DNA of 64,000 bases from assembly GCA_036555615.1 (NCBI GenBank), contig DATBKZ010000034.1, positions 62,001 through 126,000 of the forward strand. Direction: 5' to 3'. The position numbers were made by a program, and so were the translations under genes. The DNA comes from SG8-41 sp036555615 (lineage in GTDB: Bacteria; Pseudomonadota; Gammaproteobacteria; Burkholderiales; SG8-41). The first letter of the stretch is position 1, and every line of letters starts with the position of its first letter. The notes beneath the pieces are model-generated. The model was not told the DNA's origin and searched no databases. It saw nothing but the letters and a program-made list of their open reading frames with translations. Shown in pieces: positions 41,588 to 50,126 of the stretch.

Positions 41588-42565
41588 ATGAAGCCGAAGA
41601 TACTCGTCACGCGCGAAGTGTTCGACGAAACCCTCGAGTTTCTTTCCGCCCACTGCGACGTGGACCCGAACCAGGCGGACATCGCACTCGACCACGCAAA
41701 GCTCGCGGACCGGCTCGCGGACAAGGAGGGCGTCATGTGCGCGCTCACCGACCGCATCGACGACGCGCTTCTCGCGCGCTGCCCGAAGCTCAAGGTCGTG
41801 GCGAACATCGCGGTCGGGTTCAACAATATCGACCTCGCCGCCTGCACCGCGCGCGGCGTGATGGCTACGAACACCCCCGGGGTGCTGGACGACTCCACCG
41901 CCGACCTCGCCTGGGCCCTTATCCTCGGCGCAGCGCGGCGCCTGACCGAGCTCGAGCGCCGGGTGCGGGTGGGGGAATGGATGGGCTGGCGGCTGAAGCA
42001 GTGGCTGGGTATCGACGTCCATCACGCCACACTTGGCATCCTCGGCATGGGTCGCATCGGTCAGGCGATCGCGCGCCGCGCGGCCGGCTTCGAGATGAAG
42101 GTGCTTTACCACAACCGAAACCGGGTCGGGCCCGACATCGAGCAGCGCTGCCGTGCAACCTTTGTGACCCAGGACGAGCTGCTGAAGCAATCGGACTTCG
42201 TGGTGCTGCAAGTGCCTTATTCCCGGGAGACGCACCACCTGATCGGCGCGCGGGAGCTGAAGCGCATGAAGCCGACTGCGATCCTCATCAACTCGACGCG
42301 CGGCGGCGTGGTGGACGATGCGGCCCTCATTGAGGCATTGCGAAGCGGTGTCATCCGCGCGGCCGGCCTGGACGTCTTCGAGAACGAGCCCAGGCTCAAC
42401 CCGGAGTTCCTGCGGCTGGACAACGTGGTGCTGATGCCTCATATCGGCAGCTCGACCGAGGCTACGCGCCGCGCGATGGCGATTACCGCGGCACGGAACC
42501 TGGTCGCGGCATTGACCGGCGGCCGGCCGCCCAACCTGCTGAATCCCGGGGCGAAACGGTTCTAG
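41588..42565 (+). CDS. D-2-hydroxyacid dehydrogenase (glyoxylate/hydroxypyruvate reductase type)
   Basis: A 325-residue NAD(P)-dependent reductase of 2-oxoacids. The Rossmann motif is LGILGMGRIGQAIARRA. The catalytic Arg is in INSTRGGVVDD, the Glu in DVFENEP and the His in PHIGSST. It begins MKPKILVTREVFDET, close to GyaR/GhrB-type enzymes, which is why ATG 41588 is preferred over the in-frame ATG 30 bases earlier. It lies 130 bp after the small membrane protein gene, so co-transcription with the TRAP operon is uncertain. Glyoxylate or hydroxypyruvate is the likely substrate by family. Confidence 0.92.
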   Translation: MKPKILVTREVFDETLEFLSAHCDVDPNQADIALDHAKLADRLADKEGVMCALTDRIDDALLARCPKLKVVANIAVGFNNIDLAACTARGVMATNTPGVLDDSTADLAWALILGAARRLTELERRVRVGEWMGWRLKQWLGIDVHHATLGILGMGRIGQAIARRAAGFEMKVLYHNRNRVGPDIEQRCRATFVTQDELLKQSDFVVLQVPYSRETHHLIGARELKRMKPTAILINSTRGGVVDDAALIEALRSGVIRAAGLDVFENEPRLNPEFLRLDNVVLMPHIGSSTEATRRAMAITAARNLVAALTGGRPPNLLNPGAKRF

Positions 42566-42662
42566 ACGCCCAGTCGCCAAAAGGCGGGGGAAATGTCAGA
42601 ATCATCTCCGCGCCCTTTTTTGCAGCGCAGCGAGTACAACGGGAGAACGCACGGGCCGGATT

Positions 42663-45584
42663 ATGGTTGATCAGGCAGCGGACAACCGGGTTTACGCCGA
42701 GCAGGTGCGCCAGCTCTACCGGCTGTCGCGGCCGGGGTACCTCGGCACCCTGATCAACTCCAGTATCCTCGTCTTCGCCCTGTGGGAGATCGTCTCGAGC
42801 ACACTCCTCGGGGCATGGCTCACCGCGATGTTCCTGGTGACCGGCGCGCGCTACCTGCTCTACCGCTCGCACGGCGGATTGAACCCGCCGGACGCCGACG
42901 CGCCCCGGTGGGCGCGGCGCTTCGCGATCGGTGCGGGAGCCGCAGGCTTGTTATGGGGTGTCGCCGGCTCGGTCCTCTACCCGGTATCCTCGCTGCCCCA
43001 CCAGTTCCTCGCCATTTTCCTGATCGGCGGCATGATGCTGGCCGCCATGGTGGTGCTCGCCCCCGTGCGGCAGGCGTTTCTTGCCTACGTGCTGCCGGCT
43101 TTCATTCTCCTCATTGCCACGGTGTTCGCGCAAGGCTCGACGCTGCACATCTTCATGGGCGTCCTCCTCGTCGTGCTGCTCGGGGTGGTGCTGGGAACGA
43201 GCCCGGTTCTCTCCCAGATCGTGCGCGAGTCGCTACGCGTGAAATTCGAGAATTCCGCGCTGGTCGAGCAGCTGTCGCGGGCCAACCGCGAGCTCTCCGA
43301 GCGCGTGAGTGCCCAGGAGGGCGCCGAGGAGGTGCTGCGGCAGACCTCGCAGAAGCTGGAGACCCTGATCGACGCTTCCCCGGTCTCGATCGTCGCGCGC
43401 GACCAGAACCTGCGCATCGTCAAGTGGAACGCGGCCGCCGAGCGCATGTTCGGCTGGAAGGAGCGGGAGGTGCTGGGCGGACCGGTGCCGTTCGTGCCGC
43501 CGGACCTGGAGGACGAGGCGGTCGCGATGCGCCAGCGTCTGCTGCGGGGCGAATCGATCTCCGAGTTCGAGACGGTCCGGATGCGCAAGGACGGCACGCG
43601 CATCAACGTCAGCGTCTCGACGACGGTCATGCACGATGCCGAGGGCCGTCCCTCGGGCTTCATCAGCCTCGCCACCGATATTACCGAGCGCAAGCGTGCC
43701 GAGCGCCGGTTGCAGATGGAGCACTCGGTCACCCGCATCCTCGAGGAATCGCGCACGGTGGAGGACGCGCTGCCGCGGCTGATACGCACCATTGCCGAGG
43801 CGGGCGGATGGGTCTATGGGGCGCGCTGGGAGCTCGACAAGAGCGCGAACCTGCTGCGCTGCATGGAAACGTGGTGCGTGGATGCCCCCGAAGTGCGGGA
43901 GTTCATGGCGTTCAGCCGCCTGCGCATGCAAACGCCCGGCACCAGCACCGGCCCGATCCACCAGGTCTGGTCCACCAACGCCCCGGTATGGATTGCCGAT
44001 GTCGCCCAGGACATCAACATGCGGCGGGGGCCGGCGGCGCTCAAGGCGGGGCTCCATGCGGTATTCGCATTCCCGATCCTGGTCGGCGAGGAGCTCTACG
44101 GCGTCATCGAGCTGTTCGGGGGCGAGCCGCGGCAGCCCGATGCGGCGTTGATGGGAGCGATGCACACGATCGGCAGCCAGATCGGGCAATTCATGGCGCG
44201 CAAGGCCGCCGAGCAGAACCTGCGCTTCTTCGCGAGCCACGATCCCCTGACCGGGCTCTCCAACCGGACCATGTTCAACGACCGCCTGCACCAGTCGCTC
44301 GCCCAGGCGGCCCGGTTCGAGCGCAGCCTCGCGCTGCTGTTCATCGACCTCGACGGCTTCAAGGACGTCAACGACACGCACGGGCACACCGTGGGCGACA
44401 TGCTGCTCGCCGAGCTAGCGAGCCGGCTGCGCGCGACTCTGCGCGAAGGCGACGTGATCGGCCGCATGGGCGGCGACGAGTTCGTGGTGCTGATCGAGGA
44501 ATTCGGCGAGGCGGGGCAGGTCGCCGAAGTGGCGAAAAAGCTGCTCGACACCGTGGAGCGTCCCTTCACCCTGCAGGGTCGAGAATGCCGGGTGACGGCG
44601 AGCCTCGGCATCAGCATCTATCCCGACGATGGCAAGGACGCCGACACGCTGATCAAGAACGCCGACATGGCGATGTACCTGGTGAAGCAGCAGGGCAAGA
44701 GCAGCTACCGCTTCTACTCGCCGCAGATGAACGTGCACCTGGTCGAGCGCCTCTCGCTCGAGTCCGGCCTGCGGCGGGCGATCGACCTGGGGGAGCTCAC
44801 GCTCCTCTACCAGCCGCGAGTGGGCGTGCGCGACGGCCAGGTGAGCGGAGTGGAGGCCCTCATGCGCTGGCAGCACCCGACGCAGGGCATGATCGGGCCG
44901 GGCGAGTTCATCCCGGTGGCGGAAGACGCGGGGCTGATCGCCGCAATCGGGGAGTGGGCGCTGCACTCGGCCTGCCGCCAGGCGCGCGCCTGGCGCGAGC
45001 AGGGGTTGCCGCTCCTGCGCGTTGCGGTCAATGTGTCGCAGAAGCAGTTCCTGCAGGAAAGCCTGATCCAGGTGGTGCGGGAAGCGCTGCACCGCGCGGC
45101 GCTCGAGCCCGGACGCCTCGAGCTCGAGATCACCGAGGAAATGGTTATCCGCAACCCCGAGCGCGCGATGCGCCTGCTTGCACAGCTGAAGGAGGCGGGC
45201 GTCCGGGTGGTGGTCGACGGCTTCGGCACCGGCTACTCGTCATTGAGCTTCCTCAGGCGGCTGCCGATCGACAGCGTCAAGATCGACCGGTCGCTGATCG
45301 GCGAGCTGCCGTCGAGCGCCGATGCGACGGCGCTCACCCGCGGGGTGGTTGCGATGGCCCACAGCCTCGGCCTGACGGTGATCGCCGAGGGGGTGGAAAC
45401 CCGCGAGCAGTGGGAGTTCCTGCGCGAGCATGGGTGCGAGGAAATGCAGGGCAACTACTTCAGCGCGCCGGTCGCGCCCGAGATCGTGCCGGGCATCGTG
45501 CGGCAGCCCGTTGCCGCGGGCGCGCGCGCGGCCGTGCAGACGCTACGGGCGCGGCGCGCCGAGGGCGATCCCGATCAAGGGTAA
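42663..45584 (+). CDS. Membrane-bound PAS-GAF-GGDEF-EAL c-di-GMP signalling protein
   Basis: 973 residues: an N-terminal membrane region of five or six helices (about 25-180), a coiled-coil (about 195-230), a PAS domain (about 230-350), a GAF domain (about 365-510), GGDEF (about 525-680) and EAL (about 695-945). GGDEF is intact at residues 603-607 with an I-site RxxD (REGD) five residues upstream, so it can probably make and sense c-di-GMP. EAL is present at 731-733, with ELEITEE and KIDRSLI, but the DDFGTG metal motif reads D852-G853-FGTG, losing the second Asp. It stands alone between a dehydrogenase and a CBS protein. The sensed signal is unknown. Confidence 0.93.
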   Translation: MVDQAADNRVYAEQVRQLYRLSRPGYLGTLINSSILVFALWEIVSSTLLGAWLTAMFLVTGARYLLYRSHGGLNPPDADAPRWARRFAIGAGAAGLLWGVAGSVLYPVSSLPHQFLAIFLIGGMMLAAMVVLAPVRQAFLAYVLPAFILLIATVFAQGSTLHIFMGVLLVVLLGVVLGTSPVLSQIVRESLRVKFENSALVEQLSRANRELSERVSAQEGAEEVLRQTSQKLETLIDASPVSIVARDQNLRIVKWNAAAERMFGWKEREVLGGPVPFVPPDLEDEAVAMRQRLLRGESISEFETVRMRKDGTRINVSVSTTVMHDAEGRPSGFISLATDITERKRAERRLQMEHSVTRILEESRTVEDALPRLIRTIAEAGGWVYGARWELDKSANLLRCMETWCVDAPEVREFMAFSRLRMQTPGTSTGPIHQVWSTNAPVWIADVAQDINMRRGPAALKAGLHAVFAFPILVGEELYGVIELFGGEPRQPDAALMGAMHTIGSQIGQFMARKAAEQNLRFFASHDPLTGLSNRTMFNDRLHQSLAQAARFERSLALLFIDLDGFKDVNDTHGHTVGDMLLAELASRLRATLREGDVIGRMGGDEFVVLIEEFGEAGQVAEVAKKLLDTVERPFTLQGRECRVTASLGISIYPDDGKDADTLIKNADMAMYLVKQQGKSSYRFYSPQMNVHLVERLSLESGLRRAIDLGELTLLYQPRVGVRDGQVSGVEALMRWQHPTQGMIGPGEFIPVAEDAGLIAAIGEWALHSACRQARAWREQGLPLLRVAVNVSQKQFLQESLIQVVREALHRAALEPGRLELEITEEMVIRNPERAMRLLAQLKEAGVRVVVDGFGTGYSSLSFLRRLPIDSVKIDRSLIGELPSSADATALTRGVVAMAHSLGLTVIAEGVETREQWEFLREHGCEEMQGNYFSAPVAPEIVPGIVRQPVAAGARAAVQTLRARRAEGDPDQG

Positions 45585-45638
45585 TATCGGCTACACTGGG
45601 GCGCGGGCCCACCGCGGAGCCGGGCGCAGGAGGTTCCC

Positions 45639-46067
45639 ATGAAAACCTTGAAGCAACTGCTGGATGCGAAGGGCAGGGAAGTCTATACGATAAGCCCCGA
45701 AGCGAGCGTGCTCGACGCGCTCCGGCTGATGGCGGAAAAGAGCGTGGGGGCGCTGATCGTCACGGAGGCAGGAAAGATCGCCGGCGTCATCTCGGAACGG
45801 GATTACGCGCGCAAGGTGATCCTGCACGGGAAGTCCTCCCACGAGCTTCGGGTGCGCGACATCATGACCAGCAAGGTCATCACCGTCGGTCCCCGCCAGA
45901 CAGTCGAAGAGTGCATGGCATTGATGACCGAGAAGCGCATCCGGCACCTGCCGGTGACGGAGGGCGAGCGCCTGATCGGCGTGCTCTCGATCGGAGACCT
46001 GGTGAAGGAAGTGATCGCAGAGCAGCAGCAGACCATCCAGCAGCTGGAAAGCTACATCCATCACTGA
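45639..46067 (+). CDS. CBS-domain pair protein
   Basis: 142 residues made almost wholly of two CBS motifs (about 10-62 and 75-132): LDALRLMAEKSVGALIVTE...GVISERDYARKVI and VEECMALMTEKRIRHLPVTE...GVLSIGDLVKEVI. Such stand-alone proteins bind adenine nucleotides or other ligands and modulate partner enzymes. AGGAGG precedes the ATG. Three bases separate it from the next gene, which it may regulate. It ends in a glutamine-rich helix (EQQQTIQQLESYIHH). Confidence 0.93.
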   Translation: MKTLKQLLDAKGREVYTISPEASVLDALRLMAEKSVGALIVTEAGKIAGVISERDYARKVILHGKSSHELRVRDIMTSKVITVGPRQTVEECMALMTEKRIRHLPVTEGERLIGVLSIGDLVKEVIAEQQQTIQQLESYIHH

Positions 46068-46070
46068 ATC

Positions 46071-46823
46071 TTGAAGTTCGGGGCGATCATCATCGGCGAC
46101 GAGATCCTCTCCGGCAAGCGCCAGGACGGTCATCTCGCCAGGACCATCACGACGCTCGGGTCGCGCGGATTGCAGCTCGCCTGGTGCTGCTACCTCGGGG
46201 ATGATCCCGACCTCATCATGGAGACGTTCAAGCGCACCTTCGGCTCAGGCGACGCGGTATTCAGCTTTGGCGGCATCGGCGCAACGCCCGATGACCATAC
46301 GCGGGCGGCCGCGGCGCGCGCGGCGGGCGTCGCGTTGAAGCTCCATCCCGATGCCGAAGCGGAGATCCGGGCGCGCTGGGCAAACGACCCCCGGGCGGTC
46401 ACCCCGCAGCGGCTGATGATGGGCGAGTTTCCGGAGGGCGCCGAGATCATCCCCAATCCCTACAACCGCATCCCCGGCTTCAGCTTCAGGCGCCACCACT
46501 TCGTGCCGGGGTTTCCGCAGATGGCGTGGCCGATGCTGGAGTGGGTGCTCGACACGCACTACCGCGAATGGTTTGCGCCGGGCAGCATCGCCGAATCCTC
46601 GATCATCGTGCGCGAGGCCGGAGAAAGCCAGCTGATCGAGTTGATGAACGCCTGCCAGGGGCGTTTCCCGCGGATCAAGGTCTTCAGCCTGCCGCGTCTC
46701 GAGCCGGACCGCCATATCGAGCTCGGGGCGCGCGGCGCGCCGGGGGAGGTGGCGGGCGCAATCACCGCGCTCAAGCAGGGCGTGAGCGCGCTCGGCTTCC
46801 CGTGGGCCGACGCCGCGAAATAA
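46071..46823 (+). CDS. Molybdopterin-binding-domain protein (CinA N-terminal/MoaB-like)
   Basis: A 250-residue protein opening KFGAIIIGDEILSGKRQDGH, the first strand of the MoaB/Mog/CinA-N fold, with FSFGGIGATPDDHTRAAAA matching the GGxGPTxDD loop. No C-terminal CinA amidohydrolase domain is present. It starts with TTG, 3 bp after the CBS gene stop, so the two are probably co-translated. The function of stand-alone CinA-N proteins is poorly defined; nucleotide-pyrophosphatase-like or molybdopterin-related roles have been suggested for the fold. Confidence 0.85.
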   Translation: MKFGAIIIGDEILSGKRQDGHLARTITTLGSRGLQLAWCCYLGDDPDLIMETFKRTFGSGDAVFSFGGIGATPDDHTRAAAARAAGVALKLHPDAEAEIRARWANDPRAVTPQRLMMGEFPEGAEIIPNPYNRIPGFSFRRHHFVPGFPQMAWPMLEWVLDTHYREWFAPGSIAESSIIVREAGESQLIELMNACQGRFPRIKVFSLPRLEPDRHIELGARGAPGEVAGAITALKQGVSALGFPWADAAK

Positions 46824-46851
46824 AAAAGCCCCGGGGAACGGGGCTTTTCTT
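46823..46851. terminator. Bidirectional intrinsic terminator
   Basis: Stem AGCCCCG / CGGGGCT with loop GGGAA, preceded by an A-run and followed by a T-rich TTTTCTT. It serves the MoaB-like gene on plus and the convergent phasin gene on minus, and lies exactly between them. Confidence 0.92.
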
Positions 46852-46872
46852 GCAGGAATCTCCCGCTGAGGC

Positions 46873-47418
46873 TCAGGCGGCCTTCTTGGCCTTCTTGACG
46901 CCCTCGGCGGCCTGCTTGGCGACGGCTTCGATGTTCGACTGCGTCACTTCCGTGAACTGCTTGGCGACCTTCGAGAGGTTCTCGTAGGAGGCGTTGACCG
47001 CGGCGATCGCCGACTTGAGCGTCGCGATGCCGACCTCGGAACCGGCGGGAGCGGTCTTCACCATCTTGTCGAGCGCCGCCACGACCTGCTTGTTGAACTC
47101 GGCGACCTGCTCTTCGACGAGCTTGCCGAACTCGGCTTGGGTGGCGGTGGCGACGTCATACACGCTCTTCGCATAGGCGGTCGCCTTCTCGATCGTCGGC
47201 TGCGCCATGGTGTCCTTCAGCGCGGCAAGCTGCTGCAGATCCTTCACCGCGGCGATGGTCTTGGCGTTCTCGACGGAGTCGGCGAGCGCGCTCCGAGCTG
47301 CCTTGAGCTGCAGATCCAGGATGCGCTCCGCGCCTTGGAGGGCTACGCCTGCGAATTTGATTGCGGCTTCCAGGTTGGCCTTGTTGATGGCCACCAGTTG
47401 TTCGGGGGACTGATACAT
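46873..47418 (-). CDS. phaP: Phasin, polyhydroxyalkanoate granule-associated protein
   Basis: A 181-residue phasin_2-family protein: YQSPEQLVAINKANLEAAIKFA at the N-terminus, an all-helical amphipathic body rich in Ala, Val and Lys, and a C-terminus GVKKAKKAA typical of betaproteobacterial PhaP. It coats PHA granules and controls their size. A GGAG ribosome-binding site lies just before the ATG. The gene is monocistronic: its own consensus promoter lies about 70 bp upstream and a terminator directly follows. It shows that the organism probably stores PHA as well as glycogen. Confidence 0.94.
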   Translation of the reverse strand: MYQSPEQLVAINKANLEAAIKFAGVALQGAERILDLQLKAARSALADSVENAKTIAAVKDLQQLAALKDTMAQPTIEKATAYAKSVYDVATATQAEFGKLVEEQVAEFNKQVVAALDKMVKTAPAGSEVGIATLKSAIAAVNASYENLSKVAKQFTEVTQSNIEAVAKQAAEGVKKAKKAA

Positions 47419-47465
47419 GGTTTACTCCTTTCAAAACATCACGTTAAACAGCGACGGGCCAATAA

Positions 47466-47480
47466 TGTTGCGCTGCACAA
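47466..47480 (-). promoter_or_regulatory. PhaR-like operator box 1, over the phaP transcription start
   Basis: Minus-strand TTGTGCAGCGCAACA, an imperfect dyad with TGC-N3-GCA at its centre, beginning 5 bp after the -10 box. This is where a repressor would block initiation. Assignment to PhaR rests on resemblance to TGC/GCA-type PhaR sites. Confidence 0.5.
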
Positions 47481-47485
47481 TTGCC

Positions 47486-47513
47486 ATTATATGCTTAGAA
47501 ACCGGGCTGTCAA
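47486..47513 (-). promoter_or_regulatory. Consensus sigma-70 promoter of the phasin gene
   Basis: On the minus strand, TTGACA (47513-47508) and TATAAT (47491-47486) are separated by 16 bp. Both hexamers match the consensus perfectly, as expected for a very abundant granule protein. The start codon lies about 70 bp further on. Confidence 0.9.
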
Positions 47514-47534
47514 GTGGGTTTTAGGCAAGAAGTT

Positions 47535-47543
47535 TTGCGCTGC
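47535..47543 (-). promoter_or_regulatory. PhaR-like operator half box 2, upstream of the phaP -35
   Basis: A second TTGCGCTGC (plus-strand reading), identical over 9 bases with the core of box 1 and 67 bp from it, located about 22 bp upstream of the -35 hexamer. The two boxes flank the promoter. Confidence 0.4.
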
Positions 47544-47658
47544 GTCAAGAAACTGAAACATAGGGGCCTGGCGGGAGGCGTTTTTGACTTCATTCCAAGG
47601 GGACCGTAGCATACAAACTCCTTTCTAATCATTGGCGTAGACCAGCGGGAGCCCAGCG

Positions 47659-47997
47659 TTGACCACAATCTTTGGCAAGATCATCCGGCGCGAGCTTCCG
47701 GCGGACATCGTCTACGAGGACGAGCATTGCCTGGCAATCCGCGACATCAATCCCCAGGCACCCACCCACGTGCTCGTGATACCCAGGAAGCAGATCCGAA
47801 TGCTCTCGAGCGCCGGCACCGGCGATCAGGCGCTGCTCGGTCACCTGCTGCTCGCCGCCTGCAAGGTCGCGAAGCAGCTCGGCGCCGGCGACGCGTTTCG
47901 CCTGGTGGTCAACAACGGTGCGAAGGCCGGCCAGAGCGTCTTTCATCTACACTTGCACATCCTGGCCGGCCGCAAGCTCGACTGGCCCCCCGGATGA
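47659..47997 (+). CDS. HIT-family nucleotide hydrolase (HinT-like)
   Basis: A 112-residue histidine-triad protein. It opens TIFGKIIRRELPADIVYEDE, the usual HinT start, and carries the HxHxHxx triad in FHLHLHILAGR near the C-terminus. These hydrolyse adenosine phosphoramidates and aminoacyl-adenylates. It starts with TTG 47659, preceded by GCGGGAG; no in-frame ATG would preserve the conserved first strand. It lies divergent to phasin across a 240-bp regulatory gap. Confidence 0.93.
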   Translation: MTTIFGKIIRRELPADIVYEDEHCLAIRDINPQAPTHVLVIPRKQIRMLSSAGTGDQALLGHLLLAACKVAKQLGAGDAFRLVVNNGAKAGQSVFHLHLHILAGRKLDWPPG

Positions 47998-48071
47998 GCG
48001 TGCCTGGATGGGCGACGTCCGTCGCAAACGGCGTCGAAGGTGGAAGCGATAAGAACGGAGGAGGATCTACG

Positions 48072-49043
48072 ATGCGAAACGCAACCTGCTTGAGTGTAAT
48101 CCCCATCGTGCTGCTCGGCTTGATGGCGGCGGCCGCAGAGGTCACGGCGCAAGCGTATCCCGCCAAGCCCGTCCGGATCGTCGTCCCGACTTCGCCTGGC
48201 GGCGGCAACGATTTCGTCGCGCGGGCCGCGGGGCAGAGGCTCGGGGACCGGCTCGGCCAGCAGTTCATCGTGGACAACCGTCCCGGCGCGGGCGGCAGCA
48301 TCGGCACCACCATCGTGGCGAAAGCGGCCCCGGACGGCTACACGCTGCTGCTCGGCTTCGTCGGCCAGCTCGCGATGTACCCCCACGTCGAGAAGACCGA
48401 GTACGACCCGCAGCGTGATTTCATCGGCTTGAGTTTGCTCGCCTCCTCGTACCACGTGATGGCGGTGCATCCGTCGCTGCCGGTACGCTCGGTCAAGGAG
48501 CTGATAGCGTTCGCGAAAGCGCACCCGGGCGAGCTTTACTACTCCTCAGGCAACATCTGGACGCCGACACACCTCGTGCCCGAGCTGTTCAACGCGGCGA
48601 CGGGGACACGCCTGATTCCCATCCACTACAAGGGCTCGGGACCCTCCGTCATCGGGGTGCTGACGGGAGAGACTCAGGTGATCATGTCGAGCGTGACGGC
48701 CGTGATGCCCCACGTGCGCTCGAAGCGCCTGGTGGCGCTCGCGGTCACCAGCCCCAAGCGGACGCCGGTTGCGCCGCAGGTGCCGACGCTGGTGGAGCTT
48801 GGCGTGAGAGGCGTGGAGGCGCCCTCATGGTACGCGATCGTGGCGCCCGCGGGCACGCCGCGCCCGATCGTCGACAAGCTTCACGGGGAACTCGCGGCGA
48901 TGTCCACGCAGCCGGATTTCCAGGCGCTGTTTCGCAAGCAGGCGCTCGAGCCGACGTCCAAGACGCCTGAGGAGTTTGCGGTATTCCTGCAAGCCGAGAA
49001 CGACAAGTGGAGCAAGATCGTCAAGGCCATCAGGGCGCAATGA
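48072..49043 (+). CDS. Bug/TctC-family periplasmic solute receptor
   Basis: 323 residues with a Sec signal peptide (about 1-27, ending VTAQA). Family hallmarks are YPAKPVRIVVPTSPGGGNDFVAR, VDNRPGAGGSIGTTIVAKAAPDGYTLL, HYKGSGPSVIGVLTGE and VPTLVELG. It would bind a carboxylate in the periplasm; no tctA/tctB permease is nearby, as is common for orphan Bug genes. A GGAGGAGG site precedes ATG 48072. The stop codon directly abuts the stop of the convergent oxidoreductase (TGATCA) with no spacer. Confidence 0.94.
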   Translation: MRNATCLSVIPIVLLGLMAAAAEVTAQAYPAKPVRIVVPTSPGGGNDFVARAAGQRLGDRLGQQFIVDNRPGAGGSIGTTIVAKAAPDGYTLLLGFVGQLAMYPHVEKTEYDPQRDFIGLSLLASSYHVMAVHPSLPVRSVKELIAFAKAHPGELYYSSGNIWTPTHLVPELFNAATGTRLIPIHYKGSGPSVIGVLTGETQVIMSSVTAVMPHVRSKRLVALAVTSPKRTPVAPQVPTLVELGVRGVEAPSWYAIVAPAGTPRPIVDKLHGELAAMSTQPDFQALFRKQALEPTSKTPEEFAVFLQAENDKWSKIVKAIRAQ

Positions 49044-50126
49044 TCAGGTTTCAAGGGGCAGCCGCACTGCCTTACCGGTCGCCACCGCGCGCTCGATGGC
49101 GATGGTGGTCTCGAGATTGATGCGCGCCTGCTCCGGCGTCGTGTGCGCGGTGGGCGCGCCGGTGACGAGATGGTCGAGCCAGGCTCGCGTCTCATTCCCG
49201 AGCGGGCCCCAGAAATCCCCCAGCGCCCAGTCGCCCGCGGTGTTGCTGCCCAGGAACGCCAGCTCCAGGCTGTGACCCGGCACGTAGGGATGGGGGATGC
49301 CCTTCTCCGTATAGAGCAGATGGTCCTTGTGGTCGTCGTCGATCAGCATGGTGCCCTCGGCGCCGAGCAGCTCGACGCGGTCGGATTGCCCTTGCGTCGG
49401 GAATTTCGACGGCAGCGCATAGCTGATGCCGAAGTTCACCACCGCGCCGTCGGCGAACGTGACGATCGCCCACGTCGCATCGTGCGCGCTGTAGCCCGCT
49501 TCCTTGAAGATGCCGTGCTGGCCGCGCGCGACGACCTCCACCGGCCGGTTGCCCTCGAGGAACCAGCACATGAGATCGACGTAGTAGGTCAGCACGTCGA
49601 GCACGGGCGTCGCGTGCGGGTCGCGCTTGAGGATCGCGAAGGTCTGGGCGCGTGAGTTGTAGACGCGGGCGAGACCGCCGACGACCTTGCCGAGGCGCGC
49701 GAGGACCATCTGCTCCTTCGCGCGCAGAAAGCATTCCTTGAAGCGCCGGCTGTAGCCGATGCGGAGCTTGCCGCCGGTCCGGCGCAGCGTCTCGAGCATG
49801 TCGTCGGCGTCCTTCAGCGTCAGCGCGATCGGCTTCTCGCACAGCACCGGCTTGCCCAGCTCGAGCGCGCGGCGCACCGGCGCCGAGTGCTCGCCTTCGG
49901 GCGTCGAGACGAACACCGCGTTGACTTCCGGCCGCTCGATCACTTCGAAGTTATTGCCGCTGTGAAAATCCGCGCCCGTCTGCTCCGCGAGCGCCTGCGC
50001 GCGCCCGGGATCGAGGTCCGACACCGCGATGAACTTGACGCAGGGATGCTTCGCCGCGAGCCGCGCCCGCAGGGTGCCGATGCGGCCGGCACCGATCACG
50101 GCTACGCCCAGTTCTGCCTTTTTCAT
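49044..50126 (-). CDS. Gfo/Idh/MocA-family oxidoreductase (last gene of minus-strand operon)
   Basis: A 360-residue NAD(P)-dependent dehydrogenase. The nucleotide loop is GAGRIG (residues 12-17) and the EKP motif is at 97-99 (CEKPIAL). The second catalytic region reads VLDVLTYYVDLM: the Asp is kept, but the His four residues later, used in inositol dehydrogenase, is Tyr. GGAAG precedes ATG 50126, which overlaps the stop of the CMD-like gene. Substrates of this family are sugars, cyclitols and their derivatives. Confidence 0.93.
   Translation of the reverse strand: MKKAELGVAVIGAGRIGTLRARLAAKHPCVKFIAVSDLDPGRAQALAEQTGADFHSGNNFEVIERPEVNAVFVSTPEGEHSAPVRRALELGKPVLCEKPIALTLKDADDMLETLRRTGGKLRIGYSRRFKECFLRAKEQMVLARLGKVVGGLARVYNSRAQTFAILKRDPHATPVLDVLTYYVDLMCWFLEGNRPVEVVARGQHGIFKEAGYSAHDATWAIVTFADGAVVNFGISYALPSKFPTQGQSDRVELLGAEGTMLIDDDHKDHLLYTEKGIPHPYVPGHSLELAFLGSNTAGDWALGDFWGPLGNETRAWLDHLVTGAPTAHTTPEQARINLETTIAIERAVATGKAVRLPLET

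Noticed and set aside
42600..42662. Terminator from the T-run before the GGDEF/EAL gene
   Set aside because: The TTTTTT has no convincing GC hairpin immediately upstream.
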